Below, piece by piece: positions 45,900 to 54,908 of a DNA stretch of 64,000 nt. Origin of the DNA: Scatomorpha stercorigallinarum (GTDB taxonomy: Bacteria > Bacillota > Clostridia > Oscillospirales > Oscillospiraceae). The stretch covers positions 16,398 through 80,397 of the forward strand of contig CALXGN010000009.1 in the NCBI GenBank assembly GCA_944387865.1, given 5' to 3'. The translations under genes were made by a program, and so were the position numbers. How positions within the stretch are numbered: the stretch's first letter is position 1; each line of letters opens with the position of its first letter. The notes beneath the pieces are model-generated. The model saw nothing but the letters and a program-made list of their open reading frames with translations. It was not told the DNA's origin and did not search any database.

Positions 45900-47081
45900 A
45901 TGAGCGGTGTCATTTCCCGGGGTGTCCGTGCCCCTATAATACGCGAAGGCGACGACATAGTCAAGCTGGTGGCGGACTGTGTGGAGCGCGCCATGGCCGA
46001 GGACGGCTTTGAGCTGCACGACCGCGACATCGTCGCCGTGACGGAGAGCGTCGTGGCCCGGGCGGACGGCAACTACGCCTCGGTGGACGACATCGCGGCG
46101 GACGTGCGCGCCAAGCTCGGCGGCGGCACGGTGGGCGTCGTGTTCCCCATCCTCTCCCGCAACCGCTTCGCAATCTGCCTGCGCGGCATCGCCCGCGGGT
46201 CGAAAAAGGTCGTGCTCATGCTCTCCTATCCCTCCGACGAGGTGGGCAACCACCTGTTCGACATGGACGCGCTGGACGAGAGCGGCATCGACCCCTACCG
46301 CGACGTGCTCACGCTCGAGCAGTACCGCCAGGCGTTCGGCGTGCGGGTGCACCCCTTCACGGGCGTTGACTATGTCGATTACTACAGGAACATCATCGAA
46401 GAAGAGGGGGCGGAGGCCCAGATCCTCTTCTCCAATCGGCCGGAGGCCATCGTCGGCCACGCCGCCAGCGTGCTCTGCTGCGACATACACACGCGCGAGC
46501 GCACCCGCCGGCACATCCTCGCCGCCGGGGCGGAAAAGGCCCTGACGCTGGCGGAGATCCTCAACGCGCCGGTGAACGGCAGCGGCTATTGCCCGGAATT
46601 CGGCCTGCTCGGCTCCAACAAGGCCACCGAGGACCGCGTAAAGCTCTTCCCCAAGAACGCCCAGCAGGTGGCGGACGGCATCCGCGACGAGCTGAGGGCG
46701 CGCACCGGCGCCGCGGTGGAGGCCATGGTCTACGGCGACGGCGCCTTCAAGGACCCGATGGGCAAGATCTGGGAGCTGGCCGACCCCGTCGTCAGCCCCG
46801 GCTTCACCGCCGGCCTTGTGGGCCTGCCCAACGAGCTGAAGCTGAAGTACCTGGCCGACAACGAGTTCGCCGGCCTCTCCGGCGAGCAGCTCACCAGCGC
46901 CATCCGCGAGAGCATCCGCCGGAAGGACGCCGACCTCAAGGGCCGCATGGCCAGCGAGGGCACCACGCCCCGCCGCCTGACGGACCTGGTGGGCTCCCTC
47001 TGCGACCTCACCAGCGGCAGCGGCGACAAGGGCACGCCCATCATCGTGGTGCAGAACTATTTCAAGAACTACTCCGAATAA
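45900..47081 (+). CDS. Coenzyme F420-0:L-glutamate ligase-like protein
   Basis: The 393-residue protein matches the CofE-type ligase family (PF01996), with RAPIIREGDDIVKLV at the start and the SNKATEDRVKLFP and YGDGAFKDP motifs. True CofE adds glutamate to F420; Firmicutes of this kind usually have no F420, so the substrate here is probably another acid. ATG 45900 is chosen because GGAGG lies just before it and overlaps the earlier in-frame ATG 45885. It is monocistronic. Confidence 0.82.
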   Translation: MSGVISRGVRAPIIREGDDIVKLVADCVERAMAEDGFELHDRDIVAVTESVVARADGNYASVDDIAADVRAKLGGGTVGVVFPILSRNRFAICLRGIARGSKKVVLMLSYPSDEVGNHLFDMDALDESGIDPYRDVLTLEQYRQAFGVRVHPFTGVDYVDYYRNIIEEEGAEAQILFSNRPEAIVGHAASVLCCDIHTRERTRRHILAAGAEKALTLAEILNAPVNGSGYCPEFGLLGSNKATEDRVKLFPKNAQQVADGIRDELRARTGAAVEAMVYGDGAFKDPMGKIWELADPVVSPGFTAGLVGLPNELKLKYLADNEFAGLSGEQLTSAIRESIRRKDADLKGRMASEGTTPRRLTDLVGSLCDLTSGSGDKGTPIIVVQNYFKNYSE

Positions 47082-47093
47082 ACGCGGAGAGCA

Positions 47094-47124
47094 AAGCGGA
47101 GGGCCGCCGGCCCTCCGCTTTTTT
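47094..47124. terminator. Terminator after the CofE-like gene
   Basis: AAGCGGAGGGCC pairs with GGCCCTCCGCTT around GCC and is followed by TTTT; it may also serve the converging gene. Confidence 0.9.
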
Positions 47125-47136
47125 GCGTCTGTAAGT

Positions 47137-47940
47137 TTACATAATATCAAACTCCGCGGCCAGGGCGGCAACGTCGGGGTAGACGTAGCCGGGCTTCACG
47201 TCGCTTTCTGCGAGCATCTCCGGCGTGGTCTCGCCGCTCATCACCAGCACGGACTGCGCGCCGGCGTTGACGGCCACGGCGATGTCCGTGTAAAGCCGGT
47301 CGCCCACACAGCAGATGCGCCCGTTGGGGACGGCGGCCATTTCTGATATTATGTCAACCATACTGCGGTTCGGCTTGCCGATATAGAAGGGCCTGACGCC
47401 GCTGGCGGCGGTGAGCAGGGCGCAGATGCTGCCGCAGTCGGGCAGCACCTCCCCGGCCGGCATCGGGCACACCCAGTCCGGGTTGGCGGCGATGAAGGCC
47501 GCGCCGCGGCGCAGGAAATGCACCGCGCGGTCGAGCTTTTCATAGGTGAGCGTGGTGTCGAAGCCGGCGCAGACCACCGTGGCGTCGTCCGCGCGCGTTA
47601 GCTGCACGCCGTAGCTCAACAGCTCGCGCTCAAAGGCCGGCGTGCCGAGCAGATAGACCTTCTCGCCGGGGTGCGTCTTTTGCAGGTAGAGGCCGGTGGC
47701 CATGCCGGAGGTGAAAACGTTCTCCATTTCGCAGGGGAAGCCGAGGCCGCGCAGGCGGTTTACATAATCTTCGCCGGCGCGGGAGGAGTTGTTCGTCAGG
47801 TAGATGTAGCGGCGGCCCGTGCGCTCGAGCGTGCGGATAAAGCCCACGGCGCCGGGGAACACCTCGTCGCCGAGGTAGAGCGTGCCGTCCATGTCCAGCA
47901 GGAACAGCTCGCAGGATAAAAGGGCGCTCTTGTCCATCAT
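47137..47940 (-). CDS. HAD-IIA family phosphatase (NagD-like)
   Basis: The 267-residue protein has the HAD motif LLDMDGTLY near 14-22, TNNSSR near 50 and CVGDRLYTDI near 216. NagD-type members dephosphorylate nucleotides or sugar phosphates; the substrate is not visible. It overlaps the end of the upstream AAA gene by 4 bases, so the two are one transcript. Confidence 0.9.
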   Translation of the reverse strand: MMDKSALLSCELFLLDMDGTLYLGDEVFPGAVGFIRTLERTGRRYIYLTNNSSRAGEDYVNRLRGLGFPCEMENVFTSGMATGLYLQKTHPGEKVYLLGTPAFERELLSYGVQLTRADDATVVCAGFDTTLTYEKLDRAVHFLRRGAAFIAANPDWVCPMPAGEVLPDCGSICALLTAASGVRPFYIGKPNRSMVDIISEMAAVPNGRICCVGDRLYTDIAVAVNAGAQSVLVMSGETTPEMLAESDVKPGYVYPDVAALAAEFDIM

Positions 47941-49364
47941 TCGTCCTCGCTTTCCAGGTCCTCGGGCAGGAGGGCCATCAGCTCCTCGCGCCCGGGTGAG
48001 GGGAGGGCCGCCACGCGGTCCGACTGGCGGACCACGGCGTCCTCGAAAAGGTTGCGCACCGTGCGGCCGTTGCCGAAGTTTTCGTCGCGGTTTTCGTATA
48101 GCTCATTGAAGAGCTCCGCGGCGCGCGCTTCGGCCTCCGGCGTCAGGCTGTAGCCGTTCTTTTTGCACTGCAGGCGGAACATCTCCAGCAGCTCCGCGCC
48201 GTTGTAGTCGGGGAAGTGGATAAACTTGTTGAAGCGGCTCTCCAGCCCGGGGTTGGAGCCGATGAAGCGCTCCATGGGGCCGTCGTAGCCGGCGGCGATC
48301 ACCACCAGCTCGTCGCGGTGGTCCTCCATCGCCTTCAGCAGCGTCTCTATCGCCTCGCGGCCGAAGTCGTTCTCCCCGCCGGAGGCCAGGGAATAGGCCT
48401 CGTCGATGAAGAGCACGCCGCCGAGGGCGCTTTTTATGACCTCCTGCGTCTTGAGCGCGGTCTGGCCCACATAGCCGGCCACCAGGCCGGAGCGGTCCAC
48501 CTCCACCAGCTGGCCCTTTTTCAGCACGCCGATGGCGGCGTAGATACCGCCCAGCAGCCGGGCGACGGTGGTCTTGCCCGTGCCGGGGTTGCCGGTGAAC
48601 ACCAGGTGCAGGCTCATGGGCGGGACGGGCAGGCCGTTCTGCTCCCTGAGACGGCGGACTTTGATGAGGTTGACCATGCTCTTCACGTCCCGCTTCACCT
48701 CGCCGAGGCCGATGAGGCCGTCCAGCTCGGCCATCAGCTCGTCCAGCGAGGGGGCCTTATCGCTGCCTGCGGCGGCCTTATCCGGCTCGGGTGCGGCCGC
48801 TTCCGCCGCGGCGGAGGCGGCGGGCGGGTGCTTGTCGATGAAGGAGGGCTCGCCGCTGGTGACATAGTCCGCAGCGTTCAGCGCGCCCCTGGAGGGCTTG
48901 ACGCCCGCCGAGTCGCAGACGGCGGACAGGCGGTCGGAGACGTCGGTGATGTACTCAGCCTCCGCCATGGACACGTCGTCGTCCACGGCCGCCAGGTGCA
49001 GGAGGATGTTCGTCACCATGCGCACGAACACGCGCGAGCTGTCGCGCCCTTCGCGGCGGTCGCGCTCGGCAAGGCTCCAGAGGAACATCGGCGGCAGGGC
49101 GTCCTGCGCGCGGCAGACGGCGCCCGTGAGGTCCCAGAGCAGCCAGGAGCCGCGCTCGCGGCCCTTGGAGTAGAGCTCGTTGGCAGCGTCCACGTGCTGC
49201 TGCGTGACGGCGCCGCTGCGCCGCCAGAGCCCAAGGGCGCAGTCGGTCATGAACTTGTCCAGCTCGCCCGCCGTGGAGCGGCCGGCGACGCGGTAAAAGG
49301 CCTCCGTGTTGGCGACATATATCTTGTGCAGCTCCTCCGGCGTGCGATGCCAGGATGTGGGCAT
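47937..49364 (-). CDS. CbbX/SpoVK-type AAA ATPase with N-terminal helical domain
   Basis: The 475-residue protein ends in an AAA+ domain of the CbbX/SpoVK type (from about 220): Walker A GNPGTGKTTVAR, Walker B GVLFIDEAYSL, and the SRFNKFI arginine region. Residues 1-165 are helical with a TerB-like acidic pattern (DDDVSMAEAEYI), then an Ala/Pro linker. It probably remodels a protein partner; in this group SpoVK is a sporulation protein, but the long N-domain makes the role uncertain. ATG 49364 has a GGGGGA site. Confidence 0.85.
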   Translation of the reverse strand: MPTSWHRTPEELHKIYVANTEAFYRVAGRSTAGELDKFMTDCALGLWRRSGAVTQQHVDAANELYSKGRERGSWLLWDLTGAVCRAQDALPPMFLWSLAERDRREGRDSSRVFVRMVTNILLHLAAVDDDVSMAEAEYITDVSDRLSAVCDSAGVKPSRGALNAADYVTSGEPSFIDKHPPAASAAAEAAAPEPDKAAAGSDKAPSLDELMAELDGLIGLGEVKRDVKSMVNLIKVRRLREQNGLPVPPMSLHLVFTGNPGTGKTTVARLLGGIYAAIGVLKKGQLVEVDRSGLVAGYVGQTALKTQEVIKSALGGVLFIDEAYSLASGGENDFGREAIETLLKAMEDHRDELVVIAAGYDGPMERFIGSNPGLESRFNKFIHFPDYNGAELLEMFRLQCKKNGYSLTPEAEARAAELFNELYENRDENFGNGRTVRNLFEDAVVRQSDRVAALPSPGREELMALLPEDLESEDE

Positions 49365-49475
49365 GTCGATCCCCCGCTTTCCGCGTGATAGGCCCATTAT
49401 ATAACGCCGGCGCGGCCGAAGGCAACTTAAAATGCGCCCGCGCGGCCGGAGGCGGCAGAATTTGCGCCGCCTGTA

Positions 49476-49503
49476 TTGAAAAGTTACAGATTCGTGCTAT
49501 AAT
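49476..49503 (+). promoter_or_regulatory. Promoter of htpG
   Basis: TTGAAA and TATAAT are 16 bases apart. No CIRCE or CtsR-like repeat was seen nearby. Confidence 0.75.
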
Positions 49504-49567
49504 ACTTATCTGCCCGCAAGGGTGTTTTAATTATAATGTATATCAATTCTCAGGAGGAAGCAGATAA

Positions 49568-51484
49568 ATGTCCAAAAAGCAGTTCAAGGCCGAGAGCAAA
49601 CGCCTGCTCGACCTGATGATCAACTCGATCTACACGCACAAGGAGATCTTCCTGCGCGAGATCATCTCCAACGCCTCCGACGCCATCGACAAGCTGTGCT
49701 ACCTCTCGCTCACCGACGACAAGGTGGGCATGACGCGGGACGATTTCCGCATACTCGTCTCGGCGGACGAGGCGGGGAGGACGATAACCGTCTCCGACAA
49801 CGGGATCGGCATGACCAGGGAGGAACTTGAGCAGAACCTGGGCGTCATAGCAAAGAGCGGCTCTATGGCCTTCAAGGACGGCCTCGGCGCAGACGAGGGC
49901 GAGGGCGCGGACGTGGACATCATCGGCCAGTTCGGCGTCGGCTTCTACAGCGCGTTCATGGTCTCCGACAGGGTCACCGTCATCTCGAAGGCCTACGGCG
50001 CCGGCACCGCCTACCGCTGGGAGAGCGAGGGCGCGGACGGCTACACCATCGACGAGTGCGAGAAGGACGGCGTGGGCACCGACGTCATCATGCACATCAA
50101 GCCCGACGACGAGAGCGAGCGCTACGGCGACTTTTTGCAGCAGTGGAAGCTGATGCAGCTCATCAAGAAATACTCCAACTACATCCGCTGGCCCATCCAG
50201 ATGGACGTGAAAAAGAGCGATTTCCGCGAGACGGAGGAGAAAAACGAGGACGGCAGCCCGAAATACGAGACCGTGACCACCACCGAGCGCGAGACCGTCA
50301 ACAGCATGGTGCCCATCTGGCAGCGCTCGAAGAGCGAGGTGTCCGACGAGGACTGCATAGCGTTCTATAAGGAAAAATTCCACGACACGACCGACCCCGC
50401 CGCCGTCATCCGCGTGAACGCCGAGGGGCAGGTGAGCTATAAGGCCCTGCTCTTCATCCCAGGGCGGCAGCTGCTCGACTACATGGCCTCCGACTTCGAG
50501 CCGGGGCTGCAGCTCTACAGCAGCGGCGTCATGATAATGGAGCGCTGCCCCGACCTGCTCAGCGAGAGCTTCTATTTCGTCCGCGGCATAGTCGATTCGC
50601 CCGACCTCTCGCTGAACATCTCCCGCGAGATGCTCCAGCACGACCGCCAGCTGCGCATCATCGCCCAGAACCTCAACAAGCGCATCAAGAACGAGCTGGC
50701 CAAGATGCTCGAGAGCGACCGGCCCAAGTATGAGAAGTTCTATAAGAACTACGGCCGCCAGCTGCGCTACGGCGCGGTGGCCAACTACGGGCAGAACGTG
50801 CAGTCGCTGAGCGAGCTGCTGCTCTACTACGTCGACGTGGACAAGACCCGCACGCTGAAGGAGTACACGGACGCCATGCCGGCGGAGCAGGAGAAGATAT
50901 ACTACGCCGTGGGCGACTCCGTCGCCCGCACGCTGCACCTGCCGCAGGCCGAGCTCGTGCGCTCGAAGGGCTATGAGCTGCTCTGCATGACCGACGAGGT
51001 GGACGAGTTCATCATCCAGCAGCTGGGGACCTACGCCGAAAAGCCCTTCTGCAACATCGTCACGGACGACCTGGGCCTGGAGAGCGAGGAAGAGCGCGCA
51101 GACATCGAAAAGCGCGAATCCGACGCCAAAGAGACGCTCGACTTCGTGCGCGAGACGCTGGGCGAGCGCGTGGCAAAGGTCAAGCTTTCGCACAAGCTGG
51201 TCTCCGCGCCCGTCTGCCTCACCACCGAGGGCGGCGTGACGCTGGAGATGGAGCGCTATTTCCGCAGCATGCCCGACACGGGGATGCAGCCGCCGAAGGC
51301 CACCCGCGTCCTGGAGCTGAACGCCGACAGCCCGGCCTTCGCCGCGCTGGAGAGCGCCGTCAAGGCCGACCCGGAGCGCGCGCGCAAGCTGGTGGAGATA
51401 CTGCACGCGCAGGCGCTGCTGATCGCGGGCGAGGAGCTGCCCGACCCGGCGCAGTACGCCGAGGACGTGTGCTCGCTCTTCTGA
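49568..51484 (+). CDS. htpG: Chaperone HtpG (Hsp90)
   Basis: The 638-residue protein has the GHKL ATPase motifs LREIISNASDA, DNGIGMT and GQFGVGFYSAF, then the middle and C-terminal dimer domains. It is a full-length bacterial Hsp90. It starts behind AGGAGGAAG and is followed after 31 bases by hemW. Confidence 0.97.
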   Translation: MSKKQFKAESKRLLDLMINSIYTHKEIFLREIISNASDAIDKLCYLSLTDDKVGMTRDDFRILVSADEAGRTITVSDNGIGMTREELEQNLGVIAKSGSMAFKDGLGADEGEGADVDIIGQFGVGFYSAFMVSDRVTVISKAYGAGTAYRWESEGADGYTIDECEKDGVGTDVIMHIKPDDESERYGDFLQQWKLMQLIKKYSNYIRWPIQMDVKKSDFRETEEKNEDGSPKYETVTTTERETVNSMVPIWQRSKSEVSDEDCIAFYKEKFHDTTDPAAVIRVNAEGQVSYKALLFIPGRQLLDYMASDFEPGLQLYSSGVMIMERCPDLLSESFYFVRGIVDSPDLSLNISREMLQHDRQLRIIAQNLNKRIKNELAKMLESDRPKYEKFYKNYGRQLRYGAVANYGQNVQSLSELLLYYVDVDKTRTLKEYTDAMPAEQEKIYYAVGDSVARTLHLPQAELVRSKGYELLCMTDEVDEFIIQQLGTYAEKPFCNIVTDDLGLESEEERADIEKRESDAKETLDFVRETLGERVAKVKLSHKLVSAPVCLTTEGGVTLEMERYFRSMPDTGMQPPKATRVLELNADSPAFAALESAVKADPERARKLVEILHAQALLIAGEELPDPAQYAEDVCSLF

Positions 51485-51515
51485 GCGCACCATAAACACT
51501 TAAAGGAGTTCGCCC

Positions 51516-52784
51516 ATGAGCAGGAAGCTCGGCATATATGTACACATACCGTTCTGCGCCTCCAAGTGCGGCTACTGCGACTTCTACTCCCTGGCGGGCT
51601 GCGACCGGCTGATGCCCAAGTATCAGGACGCGCTGGTGGCGCACATCCGGGAGAGCTACGGCACGCTCAAAAGCTACGAGGTGGACACGGTGTATTTCGG
51701 CGGCGGCACGCCCAGCTATTACGGCGCGCAGCGCCTGGCCGAGCTGTGGACGGAGCTGAAAAACAGCGGGCGCGTCCGGCGCGACGCGGAAGTGACGCTG
51801 GAGGCAAACCCGGACAGCGCCCGCCTGAAGGACCTCAGGCTGCTGAGGAAAGAGGGCTTCAACCGCATCTCCCTCGGCGTGCAGAGCGCGAACAACGACA
51901 TCCTCAAGCTCATCGGCCGCCGGCACAACTGGCTGCAGGCCGAGCAGGCCGTGCAGGCCGCGCGGGACGCCGGTTTTGACGACCTGAGCATCGACCTCAT
52001 CTACGGCCTGCCCAGCCAGACGCGCTCCGACTGGGCGGATACGCTGATGAAGGTCATCGACCTGCGGCCGGAGCACATCTCCTGCTACGGGCTGACGCTG
52101 GAGGAGGGCACGCCCATGTACAAGTACAAGGGCTCGCCCTTCCTGCCCTCGGAGGACGAGCAGGCGGACATGTACCTCTACGCCGTCGAGCAGCTCGCGC
52201 ACTACGGCTATGCGCAGTATGAGATATCGAATTTTGCCGTCAAGGGCTACGAGAGCCGGCACAACCTGCGCTACTGGCGGCTGGAGGACTACCTCGGCTT
52301 CGGCGCGGGGGCTCACTCCTGCGTGGGCGGGGCGCGCTTCAGCTACGTCCGCGACGCGGACGCCTATATCGTCGGCGTGCTCGGCGACCAGAAGATCGTC
52401 GATGAGTACGAGCCCGTGAACTCGCTCGAGCGCTCGAGCGAATACCTGATGCTGGGCATGCGCACCGTGCGCGGCGTCAACGCCGCGGAGTACACGCGCA
52501 TCTGCCTGGCGGATTTTGCGCCCATCGAGGGCACGCTGCAGATCTTTGCCCAAAAGGGCTGGGCGGTGCAGGAGGAGGACGGGAGCTGGCACTTCACGCC
52601 GCAGGGCTTCCTGCTCTCCAACATCCTCATCGGCGCGCTGCTGGAGTCGCAGTCCAGCGGCCGCGTGGAGGTCACGCCATGGATGAAGGCCGCCTTCGAC
52701 GCCGAGGAAAAGACGGAACTGCCGCCGGGCGAGGAGGAGCTCTTCGCCGAGGAATATAAAAAACGGCGGCGCGGGAGAAGATAA
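51516..52784 (+). CDS. hemW: Radical SAM heme chaperone HemW
   Basis: The 422-residue protein has the radical SAM cluster CASKCGYCDF near 13-22, the GGGTPS motif and the HemW C-terminal domain (HNLRYWRLEDYLGFGAGAHS). HemW proteins carry heme to target proteins; they were long annotated as oxygen-independent coproporphyrinogen oxidase. An AAGGAG site precedes it. It is downstream of htpG. Confidence 0.93.
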   Translation: MSRKLGIYVHIPFCASKCGYCDFYSLAGCDRLMPKYQDALVAHIRESYGTLKSYEVDTVYFGGGTPSYYGAQRLAELWTELKNSGRVRRDAEVTLEANPDSARLKDLRLLRKEGFNRISLGVQSANNDILKLIGRRHNWLQAEQAVQAARDAGFDDLSIDLIYGLPSQTRSDWADTLMKVIDLRPEHISCYGLTLEEGTPMYKYKGSPFLPSEDEQADMYLYAVEQLAHYGYAQYEISNFAVKGYESRHNLRYWRLEDYLGFGAGAHSCVGGARFSYVRDADAYIVGVLGDQKIVDEYEPVNSLERSSEYLMLGMRTVRGVNAAEYTRICLADFAPIEGTLQIFAQKGWAVQEEDGSWHFTPQGFLLSNILIGALLESQSSGRVEVTPWMKAAFDAEEKTELPPGEEELFAEEYKKRRRGRR

Positions 52785-52799
52785 CGGAGGGATGACCGC

Positions 52800-54629
52800 A
52801 TGAGCGATCGCGATAGAAATACAGCGGGCGGCCGCCTGGAGGACACGGCGGACTTCGCCGCCGTGGGCCAGCGCCCGAAGGGGCGGCGCGGCGGCGCGCA
52901 CGCGAAGAGCGGCGGCGCCCACGCCTCCCGCGGCGGGCAGCACAGCGCGCAGCGGGCCTACAATGTGGCCGACAGCGGCCGGCGCGCCGAGCCGGCCAGG
53001 GAAAAAAAGCGCGCTTCCGGCCTGAAAAAGGCCCTCATCGCCATTTTGATCGTCGTGGCCCTGCTGCTGGGCGGCACGGCGGGCTTCGCCGTCTATGTCT
53101 CCCGCACGGGCACCATTTTCCCCAACGTCACGCTCGACGGCGTGGAGCTGGGCGGCCTCACGGTGAGCGAGGCCGCGGACAGGCTCACAGCCGCCGGCTG
53201 GGTGAAGGAGGACGAGTCCGTCAGCGTCCCGCTGCCGGCGGAGCACACGCTGACCATCACGGCCGCCGAGGCCGGGGCGTCGGTGACGGCCGAAGAGGCC
53301 GCGCAGGCGGCCTATGACTACTGCCACGAGGGGAACCTCCTCAGCGGGCTTATGCGTTATGTAAACTGCGTGTTCTCCGGCGGCAGCGTGGAGACCGTCA
53401 TCGACGTGGACGAGGCCGCCGTGCAGTCGGCGGTGGAGGCCGCCGTGGCGGATACGCTCAACGACCTGGAAGCCTCCGGCGTGGAGGTGGACGAGGACAG
53501 GGGCGTCATCAGCGTCGTCAAGGGCGCGACGGACCTCGACATCGACACCGCGGAGCTGACGCGGCTCTTCTGCGACGCTTTTGCCGCGCGGCGATACGGC
53601 ACGCTCGACTACGCCGTGGACGAGGAAGGGGCCGCACAGCTGGACGTGGACGCGCTCTATGAGAGCATGCACCGCGAGGCGCAGGACGCGGCCTACGACC
53701 CGGAGACGGGCGAGGTGTCCGAGTCCGTGACGGGGCTGGATTTTGACAAAAACGAGGCCCTGAGCCTCTGGGACGCGGCGCAGCTGGGCGAAGTGGTGGA
53801 TATACCCTGCACGGTCACGGAGCCCGAGCACACGACCGAGGAGGTCGAGGGGATGCTCTTCCGCGACGAGCTGGCGACCGTGGTGACCTACCTCTACGGC
53901 AGCACGCAGAACCGTATCGACAACGTGGCCCTGGCCGCGCAGAGCATAAACGGCATCGTGCTCGCGCCGGGGCAGCAGTTCGACTACAACGAGGCGCTGG
54001 GCGAGCGCACCACCGAGCGCGGCTACAAGGCCGCGGGCGCCTATTCCGGCGGCCAGGTCGTGCAGGAGGTGGGTGGCGGCATCTGCCAGGTGTCGTCGAT
54101 GGTGTATTACGCCGCGCTGCTCTCAAATTTGCAGATCGACACGCGCACCTGCCACTACTTCCCGGTGAGTTATGTAAACCCGGGCATGGACGCCACCGTC
54201 AGCTGGGGCGGGCCGGAGTTCCGCTTTACGAACGACCGCGACTGGCCCATCCGCATCGAGGCCAGCGTGAACCAGAGCGACAAGAGCGTCACCGTCAGCT
54301 TCTACGGCACGGACGTGGACGGCAGCTATGTGGAGATGACCTATTCCACCTGGTCGGTGTACAACAACGCCCAGTACCCGGAGACGGCCACCGGCTACCG
54401 CGCGGCGACCTACCGCAACGTCTACAGTGCGGACGGCGAGCTGATAAGCCGCGACCTGGAGGCCTACAGCGAGTACCACTACCACGAGGAGGACATCGTC
54501 TACCCCACGCCGGCGCCCACGCCCACCCCGGAGCCGACGCCCACGCCGCCTTCCGGCGACCCGGGCTATGTCTTTGAAGATCCCTCGCCGGAGCCCTCAG
54601 ACGACCCGGGCTATGTTTTCGTGGACTGA
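52800..54629 (+). CDS. VanW family membrane-anchored protein
   Basis: The 609-residue protein has a basic, low-complexity cytoplasmic N-terminus, one membrane helix at about 77-100, two PG-binding-4-like repeats (TLDGVELGGLTVSEA onwards, to about 330), and a VanW domain (about 370-520) with SINGIVLAPGQQFDYN and GGGICQVSSMVYYAALLS. The tail is a Pro/Thr/Glu repeat with two DPGYVF units. VanW proteins are tied to cell-wall processes; their activity is unproven. It follows hemW after 15 bases. Confidence 0.9.
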   Translation: MSDRDRNTAGGRLEDTADFAAVGQRPKGRRGGAHAKSGGAHASRGGQHSAQRAYNVADSGRRAEPAREKKRASGLKKALIAILIVVALLLGGTAGFAVYVSRTGTIFPNVTLDGVELGGLTVSEAADRLTAAGWVKEDESVSVPLPAEHTLTITAAEAGASVTAEEAAQAAYDYCHEGNLLSGLMRYVNCVFSGGSVETVIDVDEAAVQSAVEAAVADTLNDLEASGVEVDEDRGVISVVKGATDLDIDTAELTRLFCDAFAARRYGTLDYAVDEEGAAQLDVDALYESMHREAQDAAYDPETGEVSESVTGLDFDKNEALSLWDAAQLGEVVDIPCTVTEPEHTTEEVEGMLFRDELATVVTYLYGSTQNRIDNVALAAQSINGIVLAPGQQFDYNEALGERTTERGYKAAGAYSGGQVVQEVGGGICQVSSMVYYAALLSNLQIDTRTCHYFPVSYVNPGMDATVSWGGPEFRFTNDRDWPIRIEASVNQSDKSVTVSFYGTDVDGSYVEMTYSTWSVYNNAQYPETATGYRAATYRNVYSADGELISRDLEAYSEYHYHEEDIVYPTPAPTPTPEPTPTPPSGDPGYVFEDPSPEPSDDPGYVFVD

Positions 54630-54650
54630 GCGGATATCACGACACAGCCA

Positions 54651-54686
54651 CCCCGCGCGCCATGCGGCGCGCGGGGATCTTTTTTT
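54651..54686 (+). terminator. Terminator after the VanW gene
   Basis: CCCCGCGCGCC pairs with GGCGCGCGGGG around ATGC and is followed by a run of T. Confidence 0.9.
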
Positions 54687-54810
54687 GCGCCCGCGCCGGG
54701 GGACGGCGCGAAATAAACCGGCAAAAACCCGGGATGTGTCAATTAAGCGGATATTGACTGCACAATATTTGAAAATATAACAAAAATTCGCATAAGTGTT
54801 GAGAATATGT

Positions 54811-54839
54811 TTGACAATCGATTGGCATTTTGGTATTCT
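54811..54839 (+). promoter_or_regulatory. Promoter of the 2-hydroxyacyl-CoA dehydratase-like operon
   Basis: TTGACA and TATTCT are 17 bases apart in an AT-rich region (about 54720-54845) with no gene. Confidence 0.75.
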
Positions 54840-54908
54840 TGACTATAAGAATGGGATGCCCGTGCCATCCCTCAGGGCAAATCGACGGGCGTCTGTGGGG
54901 GTTTGCAT

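Noticed and set aside
49550..53831. Two long minus-strand frames over htpG, hemW and the VanW gene
   Set aside because: Antisense to well-recognised genes, with the low-complexity residues typical of GC-rich antisense frames.
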